A stretch of DNA of 64,000 bases, from positions 1,860,001-1,924,000 of the forward strand of contig CAWHBM010000001.1 in assembly GCA_963827725.1 (NCBI GenBank). Reading direction: 5' to 3'. The translations under genes were made by a program, and so were the position numbers. Below the pieces are notes generated by a model. That model was not told the origin of the DNA. It did no database searches and saw nothing but the letters and a program-made list of their open reading frames with translations. Each line of letters opens with the position of its first letter. The first letter of the stretch is position 1. Positions 12,574 through 20,432 of this stretch are shown here, in pieces. The stretch is from VAXT01 sp963827725 (lineage in GTDB: Bacteria; Actinomycetota; Thermoleophilia; Gaiellales; Gaiellaceae).

Positions 12574-12765
12574 GCGATTGCCGCAGATCGCATATAACTG
12601 GATATAGCAGAATCCCCAGCATAGTCCACCTTTTTGAAGCGTTTGGAATGCAACGAGGTGGAGAACAAGCGAAGGTTTTCCACAGCTCGCTCCCCGAACT
12701 TCCGGCCAGGAAAGCGCTGAAGTCTGGACTACACGCGGAGCCACCACGGGCTTAAGCCTCTCGCC
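12574..12765. promoter_or_regulatory. Divergent promoter region between two response regulators
   Basis: 192 bases between the starts of two divergently oriented response regulators. It is visibly more AT-rich than the coding sequence around it, notably near 12590-12660. No palindrome stands out, but it must contain promoters for both directions. Confidence 0.4.
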
Positions 12766-13222
12766 ATGCTCTCTGCGTCGTCCGTTCAGAGGGCCGTCCG
12801 AATCCTCATCGCCGACGACCACCGGCTCTTTGCCGAGTCGTTGATGACGGTGCTCGGCGAAGACGATCGGGTCGACGTCGTCGGGATCGCCGAGAACGGC
12901 CAAGAGGCCGTCGATACTCGCCCTCGAGCTCCGCCCGGATGTGATCCTGATGGACGTGAAGATGCCCGTGGTCGACGGGTTCGAGGCGACGCGCACGCCT
13001 CCGCGCCGTCGGCTCCGACGCTCGGATTCTCATCCTCACGGGAACGGACGAAGGAATCGGGGCGGAGGATGCCGCTGGCGGCTGGCGCCAGCGGCTTCGT
13101 GCGGAAGGAGCGCGAGCTTGGTCGAGTTGAAGCAGGTTTTCTTCGAGGTGGCGCGTTCTCGCAGCCGTGCTCGGCCCGTCAGTTCGTTGACAACAGCAGC
13201 TCGACTCAGCACACGACGTTAG
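12766..13222 (+). CDS. Response regulator receiver protein (frameshifted)
   Basis: ATG start, then VRILIADDHRLFAESLMTVLGEDDRVDVVGIAENGQEAVD with the acidic pocket (DD). The next frame continues LALELRPDVILMDVKMPVVDGFEAT with the phospho-acceptor Asp in LMDVKMP. Later pieces ARILILTGTDEG and AAGASGFVRKE contain the conserved Thr and Lys. About four one-base indels separate the pieces. The remaining tail (LVELKQVFFEVA) is too short for a LuxR HTH, so this may be a single-domain regulator or may have lost its output domain. Confidence 0.65.
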
Positions 13223-13272
13223 GCCCGTCGAAGGCTGCACGTTCAGGGCATTGAGATCTGCAACCTCCGCGG

Positions 13273-13746
13273 TCAGTCAAGACTACGTGGGACGAGAAGC
13301 TCGACAGTTCCGGCTGGCAGCTCTTGAGGTTTGCCGTCGACGAGGACGTCGAGATTCGCTGCCGCGCCAAGGCTGAGCCAGACACGCCTGGCCTTGAGAC
13401 GCGTTGATTGGCCGCGCCGCAGAAGCCCTTCGTAGGCCACCGGGCCTGCAGCCGATCCGGACCTCGCCACGACCCAGCAGTCGCCCCGAGAGGCGGTGAG
13501 GACGACCGTCGACGCGGACGAGGGCGCTGTTCTTCTCGCCGTGGTTGCTGTCGGCGCCGGCTTCGCCGGCGCCTTGCTCCGAGGAGCCGTTTCGGCTGCG
13601 GCGAGCCTACTTGAGTTCGACCCGTCGCCGACGAGGAAGCCCTTCCAGACGAGCACGTTCAAGGCCGCCAAGGCGATGACGGCCACTGTGAGGGCCGAGA
13701 ATCCAATGCGTTTGAGCAAGCGAATGCCCATGCGAAACGCCTTCAA
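13273..13746 (-). CDS. Membrane-anchored protein with RodZ-type DUF4115 domain
   Basis: 157 residues. The N-terminus is basic and followed by one TM helix (ALTVAVIALAALNVLVW). A Pro/Ala/Thr-rich linker leads to a C-terminal domain with the pattern DCWVVARS, YEGLLRRGQSTRLKARRVWLSLGAAANLDVLVDGK. This matches the extracytoplasmic DUF4115 beta domain at the C-terminus of RodZ. The cytoplasmic HTH of RodZ is absent. It would be anchored in the membrane facing the wall. Function in envelope morphogenesis is only inferred from the fold. Confidence 0.6.
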   Translation of the reverse strand: MKAFRMGIRLLKRIGFSALTVAVIALAALNVLVWKGFLVGDGSNSSRLAAAETAPRSKAPAKPAPTATTARRTAPSSASTVVLTASRGDCWVVARSGSAAGPVAYEGLLRRGQSTRLKARRVWLSLGAAANLDVLVDGKPQELPAGTVELLVPRSLD

Positions 13747-13850
13747 CGCGTTAGTGTGTTTCCCTCGCGTCCGAACTCAGGCGTGCATGCGGCGGAGGTA
13801 GCGCACGACGTACGCGAGGATCGCGGCACCGTACCTGCTTCTACAACGCG

Positions 13851-14750
13851 TTAGGAATGGAACTCGATGCGCTTGTCGTCGACGCGGCTCCCGCGCGCTC
13901 GTCGCGCGAATGCCCTAGCGGCAGCCGGCTCCGAGACAACGATCGCCGCCAGGATCAGCGCGCACCCGGCCCAGCCGACCGCGCCCAGGCGGTCGCCGGC
14001 GAGCAGGTAGCCGAAGAAGCCCGCGAAGACGGGCTCCATCGCGTAGATGAGCGCCGTCCGCGACGCGCTGATGCTGCGCTGAGCCCAGGTCTGGATCAGG
14101 TACGCAAGCGCGCTGGCGAAGATGCCGGTCACGAGCAGGGCGGCCCACACCGTCCGTCCGCGGGGCACCTCGAGCTCGCCCAGCGCGAGTGCGATCGCGG
14201 TGAACCCGACGAAGGCGACGAGCATCTGGACGAGTGTCAGCGCCAGCGGGTCGTAGTGCGGTGCGAAACGGCCCGTGAGCGGGATCTGAAAGCCGAAGGC
14301 GAGGGCGCAGCCGAGGAGCAGCAGGACGCCGACCGCTGAGCCGGCGTCGACGCCGGAGAGCATGGCGAGCCCGACGAGCGCGAGGGCGACGCCGACCCAG
14401 ACACCTCGGCCGATCTGTTCGCGGAAGAGCGCGAGGGCGATGAGCGGCACCAGCACGACGTAGAGCCCGGTGATGAAGCCGGCGCTCGAGGCCGTCGTCC
14501 GCTCGAGTCCGGCCGTCTGCAGCGCGTACCCGGCGGCAAGGAGCGTTCCGAGGAGGACCCCCGCGCCGAGGCCACGGCGGCCGAGGGATGCGAAGCGCGG
14601 CGCGCGCCGGGACCGGCGCAGCGTCAAGCTCGCGATCGCAAACCGGACCGAGAGGAACGCGAACAGCGGATAGACCTCGACCGCGTCCTTGACCTGGACG
14701 AAGGTGACGCCCCAGACCGCGGTGACGAGGAGGAGCGCGACGAGCGGCAT
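13851..14750 (-). CDS. DMT-superfamily (EamA) transporter
   Basis: 299 residues with ten predicted TM helices in two EamA repeats. The N-terminal WGVTFVQVKDAVEVYP motif and ITGLYVVLVPLIAL of repeat 1, and YLIQTWAQRSISASRTALIYAMEPVFA of repeat 2, are typical. These are inner-membrane drug/metabolite exporters. Its ATG overlaps the TGA of the upstream gene (ATGA), so the two are co-transcribed and translationally coupled. The substrate is unknown. Confidence 0.9.
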   Translation of the reverse strand: MPLVALLLVTAVWGVTFVQVKDAVEVYPLFAFLSVRFAIASLTLRRSRRAPRFASLGRRGLGAGVLLGTLLAAGYALQTAGLERTTASSAGFITGLYVVLVPLIALALFREQIGRGVWVGVALALVGLAMLSGVDAGSAVGVLLLLGCALAFGFQIPLTGRFAPHYDPLALTLVQMLVAFVGFTAIALALGELEVPRGRTVWAALLVTGIFASALAYLIQTWAQRSISASRTALIYAMEPVFAGFFGYLLAGDRLGAVGWAGCALILAAIVVSEPAAARAFARRARGSRVDDKRIEFHS

Positions 14751-15271
14751 CAGGTGCGCGCGGCCGCCTGGATCGCGCGCAGCCAGCGCCGCCGGATGAG
14801 GGCGGAGAAGGGGCCGACGGCGAGCCAGTAGAGCCGGAACGCGCGACGCGCTCGCTCGTCTGTGACCTTCACGCGCGTCTCCGTCGTCAGGCGTGACCCG
14901 CCGGGAATCGGCTCAGCCCGGAAGTCGGCGGCGGCCTTGATCGTCCCCGGCACGGCAGCCGCGCGCCACGCCTCTGCGTCGGCGAGACGGACGAGCCCTC
15001 CACGGGGCCGCCACACCGCACCGACCGCCCCCACGACCAACTCGGTGGGGGTCTCGGCCAACACGACGAACCGGTGTGCCGCGAAGAAGCCCTCGATCGT
15101 CTCGTCGCGGGCGACCATTCCGCGCACGGTGACGAGTGCCCGGACGATTCCGTCCGAAGCCGCGGGTGTGTTCCGCGCCAGCTCGAGTGCCCGCTCGGGG
15201 CCAACCGGCACTGCGATGTCGTGCCGCTCGCCGACGTCGTACTCGGGCAGCCAGTCGTCGATCAGCGCCAC
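14750..15271 (-). CDS. Conserved hypothetical, SRPBCC/DUF2867-like
   Basis: 173 residues, ATG start, no signal peptide or TM. The sequence has an N-terminal DDWLPEYDVGERHDI and a C-terminal GGSRLTTETRVKVTDERARRAFRLYWLAVGPFSALIRRRWL, the pattern of small actinobacterial START/SRPBCC-like proteins that bind hydrophobic ligands. The ATGA overlap with the DMT exporter suggests ligand binding and export are linked. Assignment is by overall pattern only. Confidence 0.55.
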   Translation of the reverse strand: MALIDDWLPEYDVGERHDIAVPVGPERALELARNTPAASDGIVRALVTVRGMVARDETIEGFFAAHRFVVLAETPTELVVGAVGAVWRPRGGLVRLADAEAWRAAAVPGTIKAAADFRAEPIPGGSRLTTETRVKVTDERARRAFRLYWLAVGPFSALIRRRWLRAIQAAART

Positions 15272-15298
15272 CCGGCGAGCCTAACGTGGGGGAAAAGA

Positions 15299-15322
15299 GA
15301 GGGCGCCCCGAGAGGCGCCCTC
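15299..15322. terminator. Rho-independent-like terminator (perfect 9-bp stem)
   Basis: GAGGGCGCC - six-base loop - GGCGCCCTC. It lies downstream of the minus-strand microprotein gene ending at 15346 and upstream of the gene starting at 15271, so it separates two minus-strand units. Confidence 0.75.
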
Positions 15323-15345
15323 GTACTTCCTCTTGCGGTTGGGCC

Positions 15346-15498
15346 CTACGCGGGCGCGTCGGCCGACTCGCCGCCGCCCTCGTCGCCGCCCATGCCGCCG
15401 CCGCCGCCGTCCTGGCCGCCGCCGCCGCCTTCCTCAGGGGCGTCTGGTGCGTCTGGTGCGTCTGGAGTCTCTGGTGTTTCCTGTTCCCACTGCGACAT
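15346..15498 (-). CDS. Gly-rich acidic microprotein (50 aa)
   Basis: Starts MSQWEQETPET behind AAAGGAGACATCAG, a near-ideal ribosome site. It has three PDA repeats (TPDAPDAPDAPEE), then two GGGGG runs and a final GGDEGGGESADAPA. 50 residues, very acidic, no Cys. A strong terminator lies 24 bases after the stop, so it is probably a separate transcript divergent from moaA. I recognise no family. The low-complexity tail suggests a disordered or secreted peptide. The good translation signal and clean terminator are the main evidence that it is real. Confidence 0.65.
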   Translation of the reverse strand: MSQWEQETPETPDAPDAPDAPEEGGGGGQDGGGGGMGGDEGGGESADAPA

Positions 15499-15596
15499 CT
15501 GATGTCTCCTTTCGGGGTTACGCACCGCCGCGTCGGCGGGCGCATCCTGGTTTTTCCGCGAAACGCGGTCTGCCGAAACCTCGCTAGGCTCTCGGC

Positions 15597-16586
15597 ATGG
15601 AGCCGTTGGTCGATTCCTGGGACCGCGAGATCCGCAGCGTACGGGTTTCCGTCACCGACAAGTGCAACTTCCGCTGCCGCTACTGCATGCCGGCGGAGGG
15701 GCTCGAATGGCTCCCCCGCGACGAGGTGCTGAGCTACGAGGAGATCGCGCGCCTGGTGCGCGTCCTGGCCTCGATGGGCGTCGACGAGGTCCGGCTGACC
15801 GGCGGCGAACCGCTCGTAAGGCGCGACCTGCCCACCCTCGTCTCGCTCCTCTCGGAGACCCCGGGCGTGCGGGACCTCTCTTTGACGACGAACGGCGTCC
15901 TGCTCGACCGCCTTGCCGGGCCGCTCGTCGAAGCCGGGCTCACCCGGCTGAACGTCTCCCTCGACTCGCTCTCGCACGTGCGCTTCGCCGAGATCACCCG
16001 CCGCGACGCACTCGACCGCGTCCTCGCCGGTCTCGCGGAAGCCGAGCGCTATCCGGAGCTGCGTCCGATCAAGGTCAACTGCGTGGCGATCCGCGGCTTC
16101 ACGGAGGAGGAGGTGCCGGCGCTCGCCGAGCTCGCCCGACGGAAGCCGTACGTCGTCCGCTTCATCGAGTTCATGCCCCTCGACGCCGACGAGGCCTGGC
16201 GCGAGGACGAGGTGCTGACCGGCGGCGAGATCCGCGCGCTGATCGAGGAGCACTGGCCGCTCGAGGAGATCCCGGCAAAGGCGTCCTCGACGGCCCGCCG
16301 CTTCCGCTTCGCCGACGGCGCGGGCGAGATCGGGTTCGTAAACCCGGTGTCGGAGCCCTTCTGCTCGAGCTGCGACCGGATCCGCATGACCGCCGACGGC
16401 CAGCTCCGCACGTGCCTCTTCTCGCGCCGCGAGTGGGACCTGAAGGCGCCACTCCGCGACGGGGCGAGCGACGAAGAGCTCGCCGCCCTCGTCCGCTTCG
16501 CCGTCCGTCACAAGGAGCTGAAGCACAAGATCAACGACCCGGGCTTCGTGCGCGCCTCGAGGTCGATGTCGCAGATCGGCGGCTAG
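15597..16586 (+). CDS. moaA: GTP 3',8-cyclase MoaA
   Basis: 329 residues, the normal family length. The radical-SAM cluster is CNFRCRYC (Cys 23, 27, 30), followed by the TGGEPL SAM motif. The C-terminal second 4Fe-4S site is FCSSCDRIRMTADGQLRTCLFS. The protein ends in the double Gly needed by MoaA for catalysis. It converts GTP to 3',8-cyclo-GTP, the first step of molybdenum cofactor synthesis. No other moa/moe gene is in the window. It is divergent from the Gly-rich microprotein with a 98-base shared upstream region. Confidence 0.97.
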   Translation: MEPLVDSWDREIRSVRVSVTDKCNFRCRYCMPAEGLEWLPRDEVLSYEEIARLVRVLASMGVDEVRLTGGEPLVRRDLPTLVSLLSETPGVRDLSLTTNGVLLDRLAGPLVEAGLTRLNVSLDSLSHVRFAEITRRDALDRVLAGLAEAERYPELRPIKVNCVAIRGFTEEEVPALAELARRKPYVVRFIEFMPLDADEAWREDEVLTGGEIRALIEEHWPLEEIPAKASSTARRFRFADGAGEIGFVNPVSEPFCSSCDRIRMTADGQLRTCLFSRREWDLKAPLRDGASDEELAALVRFAVRHKELKHKINDPGFVRASRSMSQIGG

Positions 16587-16597
16587 AGAGTAAACCC

Positions 16598-17458
16598 CTA
16601 TTTCACGCCGAGCCGCACGCGGTAGCCGTGGAATGTCTCGACGTCGCGCTCGCCGAGGGCGCGCTCGCTGGTTTCGCGAAGCGCAGCCAGCCCGATTTCT
16701 TCCTCGGTTGCCCCCTCCTTGAGCATCACGACCATCGGGCCGAGGCTCAACGCCATGCCCACGATCCGCTCGGCGCTTCCCCGCTCGCGGGAGTGGAGGA
16801 CGACCTCACGCGCGTGCCGGAAGTGGCCACTCTCACGGAGCCGCTCCAGGTGCCCCTCCTTCAAGAAGCCTCTCGGGCCAGCTCGCCGCTCGCTCACGCG
16901 ACGCAACATCTCCTCGAACGCAGCCTCGACCTCCCAGTGGACGACCGGCGGCCAGTCGTAGTCGTATGCCGCGAAGACCCCTCCGGGCTTCAGGATCCGC
17001 GCCGCCTCGGCGAGTGTGGGCTCGGCCTCCATCCAGTGGAAGGACTGCGAGCAGGTGACGATGTCGGCCACCTCTTCGGGTAGCCCGGTCTCCTGCGCGA
17101 ACGCCTGAACGAAGCGAACATTCTTCGCCGAGGTTGCCGCTTCCGCCTGCGAGCGCATCTCCGGGCTCGCCTCCACACCAACGACCTCGTCCGCGCGTTC
17201 GGCCCAGGCCCTCGTCGACAGGCCGGTTCCGCTCCCGAGATCGACGACGAGATGCGGGCGCTCCACTTGTGCCTCGAGGCACAGCAAATCGAGCAGCGCC
17301 GCCGGGGGAGCAGGGCGGTATGAGTCGTAGCCGGCCGCGAAACCGTCACCCGAGTACCCGGAGGTGCGCAGGAGCCGCTCGGACCAGTGCTCGATCAATT
17401 CCTCCGAATGCTCGGTCAAGCCGCGCGTCAGTTTAGAATGCTTACCCGTGTCCGGCAT
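16598..17458 (-). CDS. Class I SAM-dependent methyltransferase
   Basis: Start placed at ATG 17458 (MPDTGKHSK). Motif I is LVVDLGSGTGLSTRAW, then VVGVEASPEM, then DIVTCSQSFHWME and the post-III ILKPGGVFAAYDYDW. About 286 residues, Methyltransf_11/25 type, resembling trans-aconitate or ubiquinone-type small-molecule methyltransferases. Its start overlaps by about 11 bases the likely GTG start of the divergent PAP2 gene. Substrate unknown. Confidence 0.85.
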   Translation of the reverse strand: MPDTGKHSKLTRGLTEHSEELIEHWSERLLRTSGYSGDGFAAGYDSYRPAPPAALLDLLCLEAQVERPHLVVDLGSGTGLSTRAWAERADEVVGVEASPEMRSQAEAATSAKNVRFVQAFAQETGLPEEVADIVTCSQSFHWMEAEPTLAEAARILKPGGVFAAYDYDWPPVVHWEVEAAFEEMLRRVSERRAGPRGFLKEGHLERLRESGHFRHAREVVLHSRERGSAERIVGMALSLGPMVVMLKEGATEEEIGLAALRETSERALGERDVETFHGYRVRLGVK

Positions 17459-18197
17459 TGCCTCGGCCGCCCGATTCCGGATCCTTCCGCACGGGCCACT
17501 AGACCTCCTTCGCCAGCTCGCGATCTGGTTCGGCTTCCTGTACGCGTACAAGTACACGCGCGGGGTCGCTGACCGCGACCCGTTCCAGGCATTTCACAAC
17601 GGGCTCGCCATCGCGGACGTCGAGCGTCGGTTCACCGGGCTGTGGGAGCTCTCGCTCCAGAGCTTCGTCGCCTCCTCCGGGCTCCTGCTCGAGCTCACCT
17701 CGTGGACGTACTGGCACTCCCAGTTCACCGTTCTCGGACTGTCGCTCCTCTGGATCTATCTTCGGCGGAACGAGTCGTTCGTCCGGGTGAGGAACACGCT
17801 CTTGCTCGCCAATGTCATCGGCCTGCTCGGGTTCGTCCTCGTTCCGACCGCGCCGCCGCGGATGTTCCCGGAGATCGGCTTCGTCGACACGCTCGCCGGG
17901 TTCGGCATCAACCACGACAGCGCGATCGTTCGCGCCGACGCCAATCCCTACGCGGCAATGCCCAGCCTGCATGCGGCCGACGCGCTGATCATCGGCGTCG
18001 CGCTTGCGCTCATCGTTCGCTCTCGCTGGCTGAAGGCGGTCTGGCTGCTCTGGCCGGCGTGGGTTTGGTTCTCCGTGATCGCGACCGGCAACCACTTCTG
18101 GCTGGACATCCTCGCCGGCATCTTCGTGGCCGCGGTCGCCGCCGCGATCGTCAACTACCGGTACCTGCGACGCCTGGCCCGCCCCGCTCCGGCCTAG
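17448..18197 (+). CDS. PAP2-family membrane phosphatase / inositol-phospholipid enzyme
   Basis: Start chosen at GTG 17448; a longer frame from 17364 would run deep into the divergent gene. Six TM helices. The PAP2 triad region shows AMPSLHAADALI (PSxH) and TGNHFWLDILAGI (catalytic His followed by D), in the arrangement of the AUR1/IPT1-like subgroup (PF14378). It acts on a lipid phosphate or transfers phosphoinositol at the membrane. It is immediately followed by a CDP-alcohol phosphatidyltransferase and inositol-phosphate synthase, so dephosphorylation of phosphatidylinositol phosphate is an attractive but unproved role. Confidence 0.75.
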   Translation: MSGIASAARFRILPHGPLDLLRQLAIWFGFLYAYKYTRGVADRDPFQAFHNGLAIADVERRFTGLWELSLQSFVASSGLLLELTSWTYWHSQFTVLGLSLLWIYLRRNESFVRVRNTLLLANVIGLLGFVLVPTAPPRMFPEIGFVDTLAGFGINHDSAIVRADANPYAAMPSLHAADALIIGVALALIVRSRWLKAVWLLWPAWVWFSVIATGNHFWLDILAGIFVAAVAAAIVNYRYLRRLARPAPA

Positions 18198-18201
18198 TGC
18201 G

Positions 18202-18837
18202 TTGACCAGTAGCCCCGAGGGGCTCAGCCGACTGAAAGCGGGTTACACCGCCGGCGTGCGGAGGGTGGCCACGCGATCGATGGGCGTCCTCGCGCGCACG
18301 CCCATCTCACCTGACGCCCTGACGTTCGGAGGCGTCGCTCTTTGCGCCGTAGCCTCGGTCGTCGTCTACTTCGAGTACCGCCACGAGCTCCTTTGTTTCT
18401 GGGTCGGGGCGGCACTCTTCGTGATCGGCTCGGTGATGGACATCCTGGACGGCGCGCTCGCCAGGAGCAGCGGGAAGGGGACGCCGTTCGGAGCCTTCCT
18501 CGACTCGACCACCGACCGGATCGGCGAAGCGTTCATGCTCGGGGCGATCGCGCTCGTCTTCTCGCGAGACGGGAACGAGTGGGCTGTCGCCTTCGCGTTC
18601 GCCGCAGTGGCCGGCTCGCTCCTGGTCAGCTACACACGCGCGCGCGCTGAGGCCCTCGGGCTGAAGGGAGACGTCGGGATCGGCAGCCGTGCGGAGCGGG
18701 TCGTCGTCATCGTCGCCGGGCTCGTTCTCGCTCCCTGGGGTGTACTGCCATGGGCGATCTACCTTCTGACCGCGACCGCGTGGATCACGGTCGCCCAGCG
18801 AGTGCTATCAGTTCGCACACAGCTTCGCAGTCGCTGA
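18202..18837 (+). CDS. CDP-alcohol phosphatidyltransferase (phosphatidylinositol phosphate synthase-like)
   Basis: 211 residues, TTG start five bases after the PAP2 stop. The signature DG-x2-AR-x8-G-x3-D-x3-D is present as DGALARSSGKGTPFGAFLDSTTD. Six TM helices. Family members join a CDP-diacylglycerol to an alcohol at the membrane. With myo-inositol-1-phosphate synthase next in the operon, the actinobacterial PIP-synthase reaction (CDP-DAG + inositol-3-phosphate) is the likeliest. The basic N-terminus (LSRLKAGYTAGVRRVATR) also resembles PIP synthases. Confidence 0.85.
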   Translation: MTSSPEGLSRLKAGYTAGVRRVATRSMGVLARTPISPDALTFGGVALCAVASVVVYFEYRHELLCFWVGAALFVIGSVMDILDGALARSSGKGTPFGAFLDSTTDRIGEAFMLGAIALVFSRDGNEWAVAFAFAAVAGSLLVSYTRARAEALGLKGDVGIGSRAERVVVIVAGLVLAPWGVLPWAIYLLTATAWITVAQRVLSVRTQLRSR

Positions 18838-18838
18838 T

Positions 18839-18872
18839 ATTCTGCTAGCAGCAGGTTGGCTGCTAGCAGAAT
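18839..18872. promoter_or_regulatory. Perfect 14-bp inverted repeat over the RHH-Ino1 start codon
   Basis: Arms ATTCTGCTAGCAGC and GCTGCTAGCAGAAT, spacer AGGTTG. Each arm also contains the 10-base palindrome CTGCTAGCAG, so the site is two palindromic half-sites 20 bases apart. The right arm ends inside the ATG at 18871. A TGATATTCT at 18835-18843 resembles an extended -10 element. It is probably an operator bound by the RHH domains of the gene itself. A start-codon-masking RNA hairpin is the alternative. Confidence 0.7.
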
Positions 18873-20373
18873 GGCGAAACGAAACCAGAAGAGCATCCTC
18901 GTCCGGATGCCCAAGACTCTGAAGAGGCGGCTCGCACGCGAGGTAGCCCGCCGCGAGAGCACCCTCAACGACGTCGCGGTCGACCTTCTGGCCTCCGAGT
19001 TCGGCGTGGCCTTCACGCCCAGTGGGCGTCAACCTTCGAGCCGTAGGCTTGGCGATACCGGCGCCGTCCTCCTGCGTGTCCCGCCCGAGCTCAAGCGGCA
19101 GCTCGACGCCGCAGCGCGCGAGCGCCAAACCAGCACGAACAAAGTCGTCGTCGCATCGCTCTCCGAGCGGCTCGACGTCTCCACACCACGAAAGGAAGCA
19201 ATGCCTCGAAGAAACGGTTCTCAGAACGGCAAGGGCCGCGGGAGCGGCAAGGTCCGCGTCGCGATCATCGGCGTGGGCAACTGCGCCAACTCGCTCCTCC
19301 AGGGAGTCGAGTACTACAAGGACGCGGATCCGGATCAGTTCGTCCCCGGATTGATGCACGTCGACCTCGGCGGCTATCACGTCCGCGACGTCGAGTTCAC
19401 GGCCGCCTTCGACGTGACAACGGCGAAGGTCGGCAAGGATCTCGCCGACGCGATCTGGGCCAAGCCCAACGACACGATCAAGTTCGCCAACGTCGCGAAG
19501 ACCGGCATCACGGTCTCGCGAGGGATGACCCACGACGGGCTCGGCAAGTACATCTCCGAGGTCGTCGAGAAGGCGCCCGGCGACACGGATGACGTCGTCA
19601 GCATCCTCAAGGAGACGGGCACAGACGTCGTCGTCAACTACCTCCCGGTCGGCTCGGAGGAGGCGACGAAGTGGTACACGGAGCAGATCCTGAACGCGGG
19701 CTGCGCGATGGTGAACTGCATGCCGGTCTTCATCGCGAAGGGCGGGTACTTCGGGGACCGGTTCGCGGACCGCGGCCTGCCGATCATCGGCGACGACATC
19801 AAGTCGCAGGTGGGCGCGACGATCACCCATCGCGTGCTGACGACACTCTTCCGCGAGCGTGGCGTGAAGCTCGACCGGACGATGCAGCTGAACGTCGGCG
19901 GCAACTCCGACTTCCTGAACATGCTCGAGCGTGAGCGCCTGGAGTCCAAGAAGATCTCGAAGACGAACGCGGTCACGTCGATGCTCGACTACGACATGGG
20001 CGCGGAGAACGTGCACGTCGGCCCGTCCGACTACGTGCCGTGGCTGACGGATCGCAAGTGGGCCTACATCCGCATGGAGGGCTCGTCCTTCGGCGACGTG
20101 CCGCTGAACATCGAGCTCAAGATGGAGGTCTGGGACTCGCCGAACTCGGCCGGCATCGTCATCGACGCCGTGCGGCTCGCGAAGCTGGCGCTCGACAACG
20201 GCGTCGGCGGGGCGCTCGAAGGTCCAAGCGCCTATCTGATGAAGTCGCCGCCGAAGCAGCTCCAGGACGACGACGCGCATGACGCCGTCGAGCGCTTCAT
20301 CAAGCAGTACGGGCGCAAGACCGCGAAGCCACGGGCTGTCCGCGAAGGCGTAGCCGCCAGAGAGAAATGGTGA
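18871..20373 (+). CDS. ino1: Twin ribbon-helix-helix DNA-binding domain fused to myo-inositol-1-phosphate synthase
   Basis: 500 residues from ATG 18871. Residues about 5-47 (SILVRMPKTLKRRLAREVARRES, TLNDVAVDLLASEFG) and 57-100 (GAVLLRVPPELKRQLDAAARE, STNKVVVASLSERL) are two consecutive RHH/CopG units. From about 125 the protein is a full actinobacterial inositol-3-phosphate synthase: GVGNCANSLLQGVEYY (NAD loop), VNYLPVGSEEATKWY, NVGGNSDFLNML, SSFGDVPLNIELKMEVWDSPNSAG. It turns glucose-6-phosphate into inositol-3-phosphate. An internal ATG at 19201 (residue 111) behind AAAGGAAG could also give the enzyme alone. The frame is unbroken and a perfect inverted repeat covers the start, suggesting autoregulation. 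Confidence 0.92.
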   Translation: MAKRNQKSILVRMPKTLKRRLAREVARRESTLNDVAVDLLASEFGVAFTPSGRQPSSRRLGDTGAVLLRVPPELKRQLDAAARERQTSTNKVVVASLSERLDVSTPRKEAMPRRNGSQNGKGRGSGKVRVAIIGVGNCANSLLQGVEYYKDADPDQFVPGLMHVDLGGYHVRDVEFTAAFDVTTAKVGKDLADAIWAKPNDTIKFANVAKTGITVSRGMTHDGLGKYISEVVEKAPGDTDDVVSILKETGTDVVVNYLPVGSEEATKWYTEQILNAGCAMVNCMPVFIAKGGYFGDRFADRGLPIIGDDIKSQVGATITHRVLTTLFRERGVKLDRTMQLNVGGNSDFLNMLERERLESKKISKTNAVTSMLDYDMGAENVHVGPSDYVPWLTDRKWAYIRMEGSSFGDVPLNIELKMEVWDSPNSAGIVIDAVRLAKLALDNGVGGALEGPSAYLMKSPPKQLQDDDAHDAVERFIKQYGRKTAKPRAVREGVAAREKW

Positions 20374-20399
20374 GGGCCGGTCCCAGACCGGCCCTCACC
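20369..20399. terminator. Strong bidirectional terminator
   Basis: GGTGAGGGCCGGTC - CCA - GACCGGCCCTCACC, a perfect 14-bp stem overlapping the stop codon of the Ino1 gene. It lies between that gene and the convergent M36 protease gene. Confidence 0.85.
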
Positions 20400-20432
20400 T
20401 CCCTCGGGCGGAGAAGTCCGCCGCGACTCAGC

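Noticed and set aside
7400..13250. Programmed frameshifting in the RiPP locus
   Set aside because: Too many sites, in both directions, without slippery heptamers or stem-loops. Sequence error is simpler.
18808..20280. 490-codon minus-strand frame opposite the Ino1 gene
   Set aside because: Antisense shadow of a highly conserved enzyme; high GC keeps opposite frames open.
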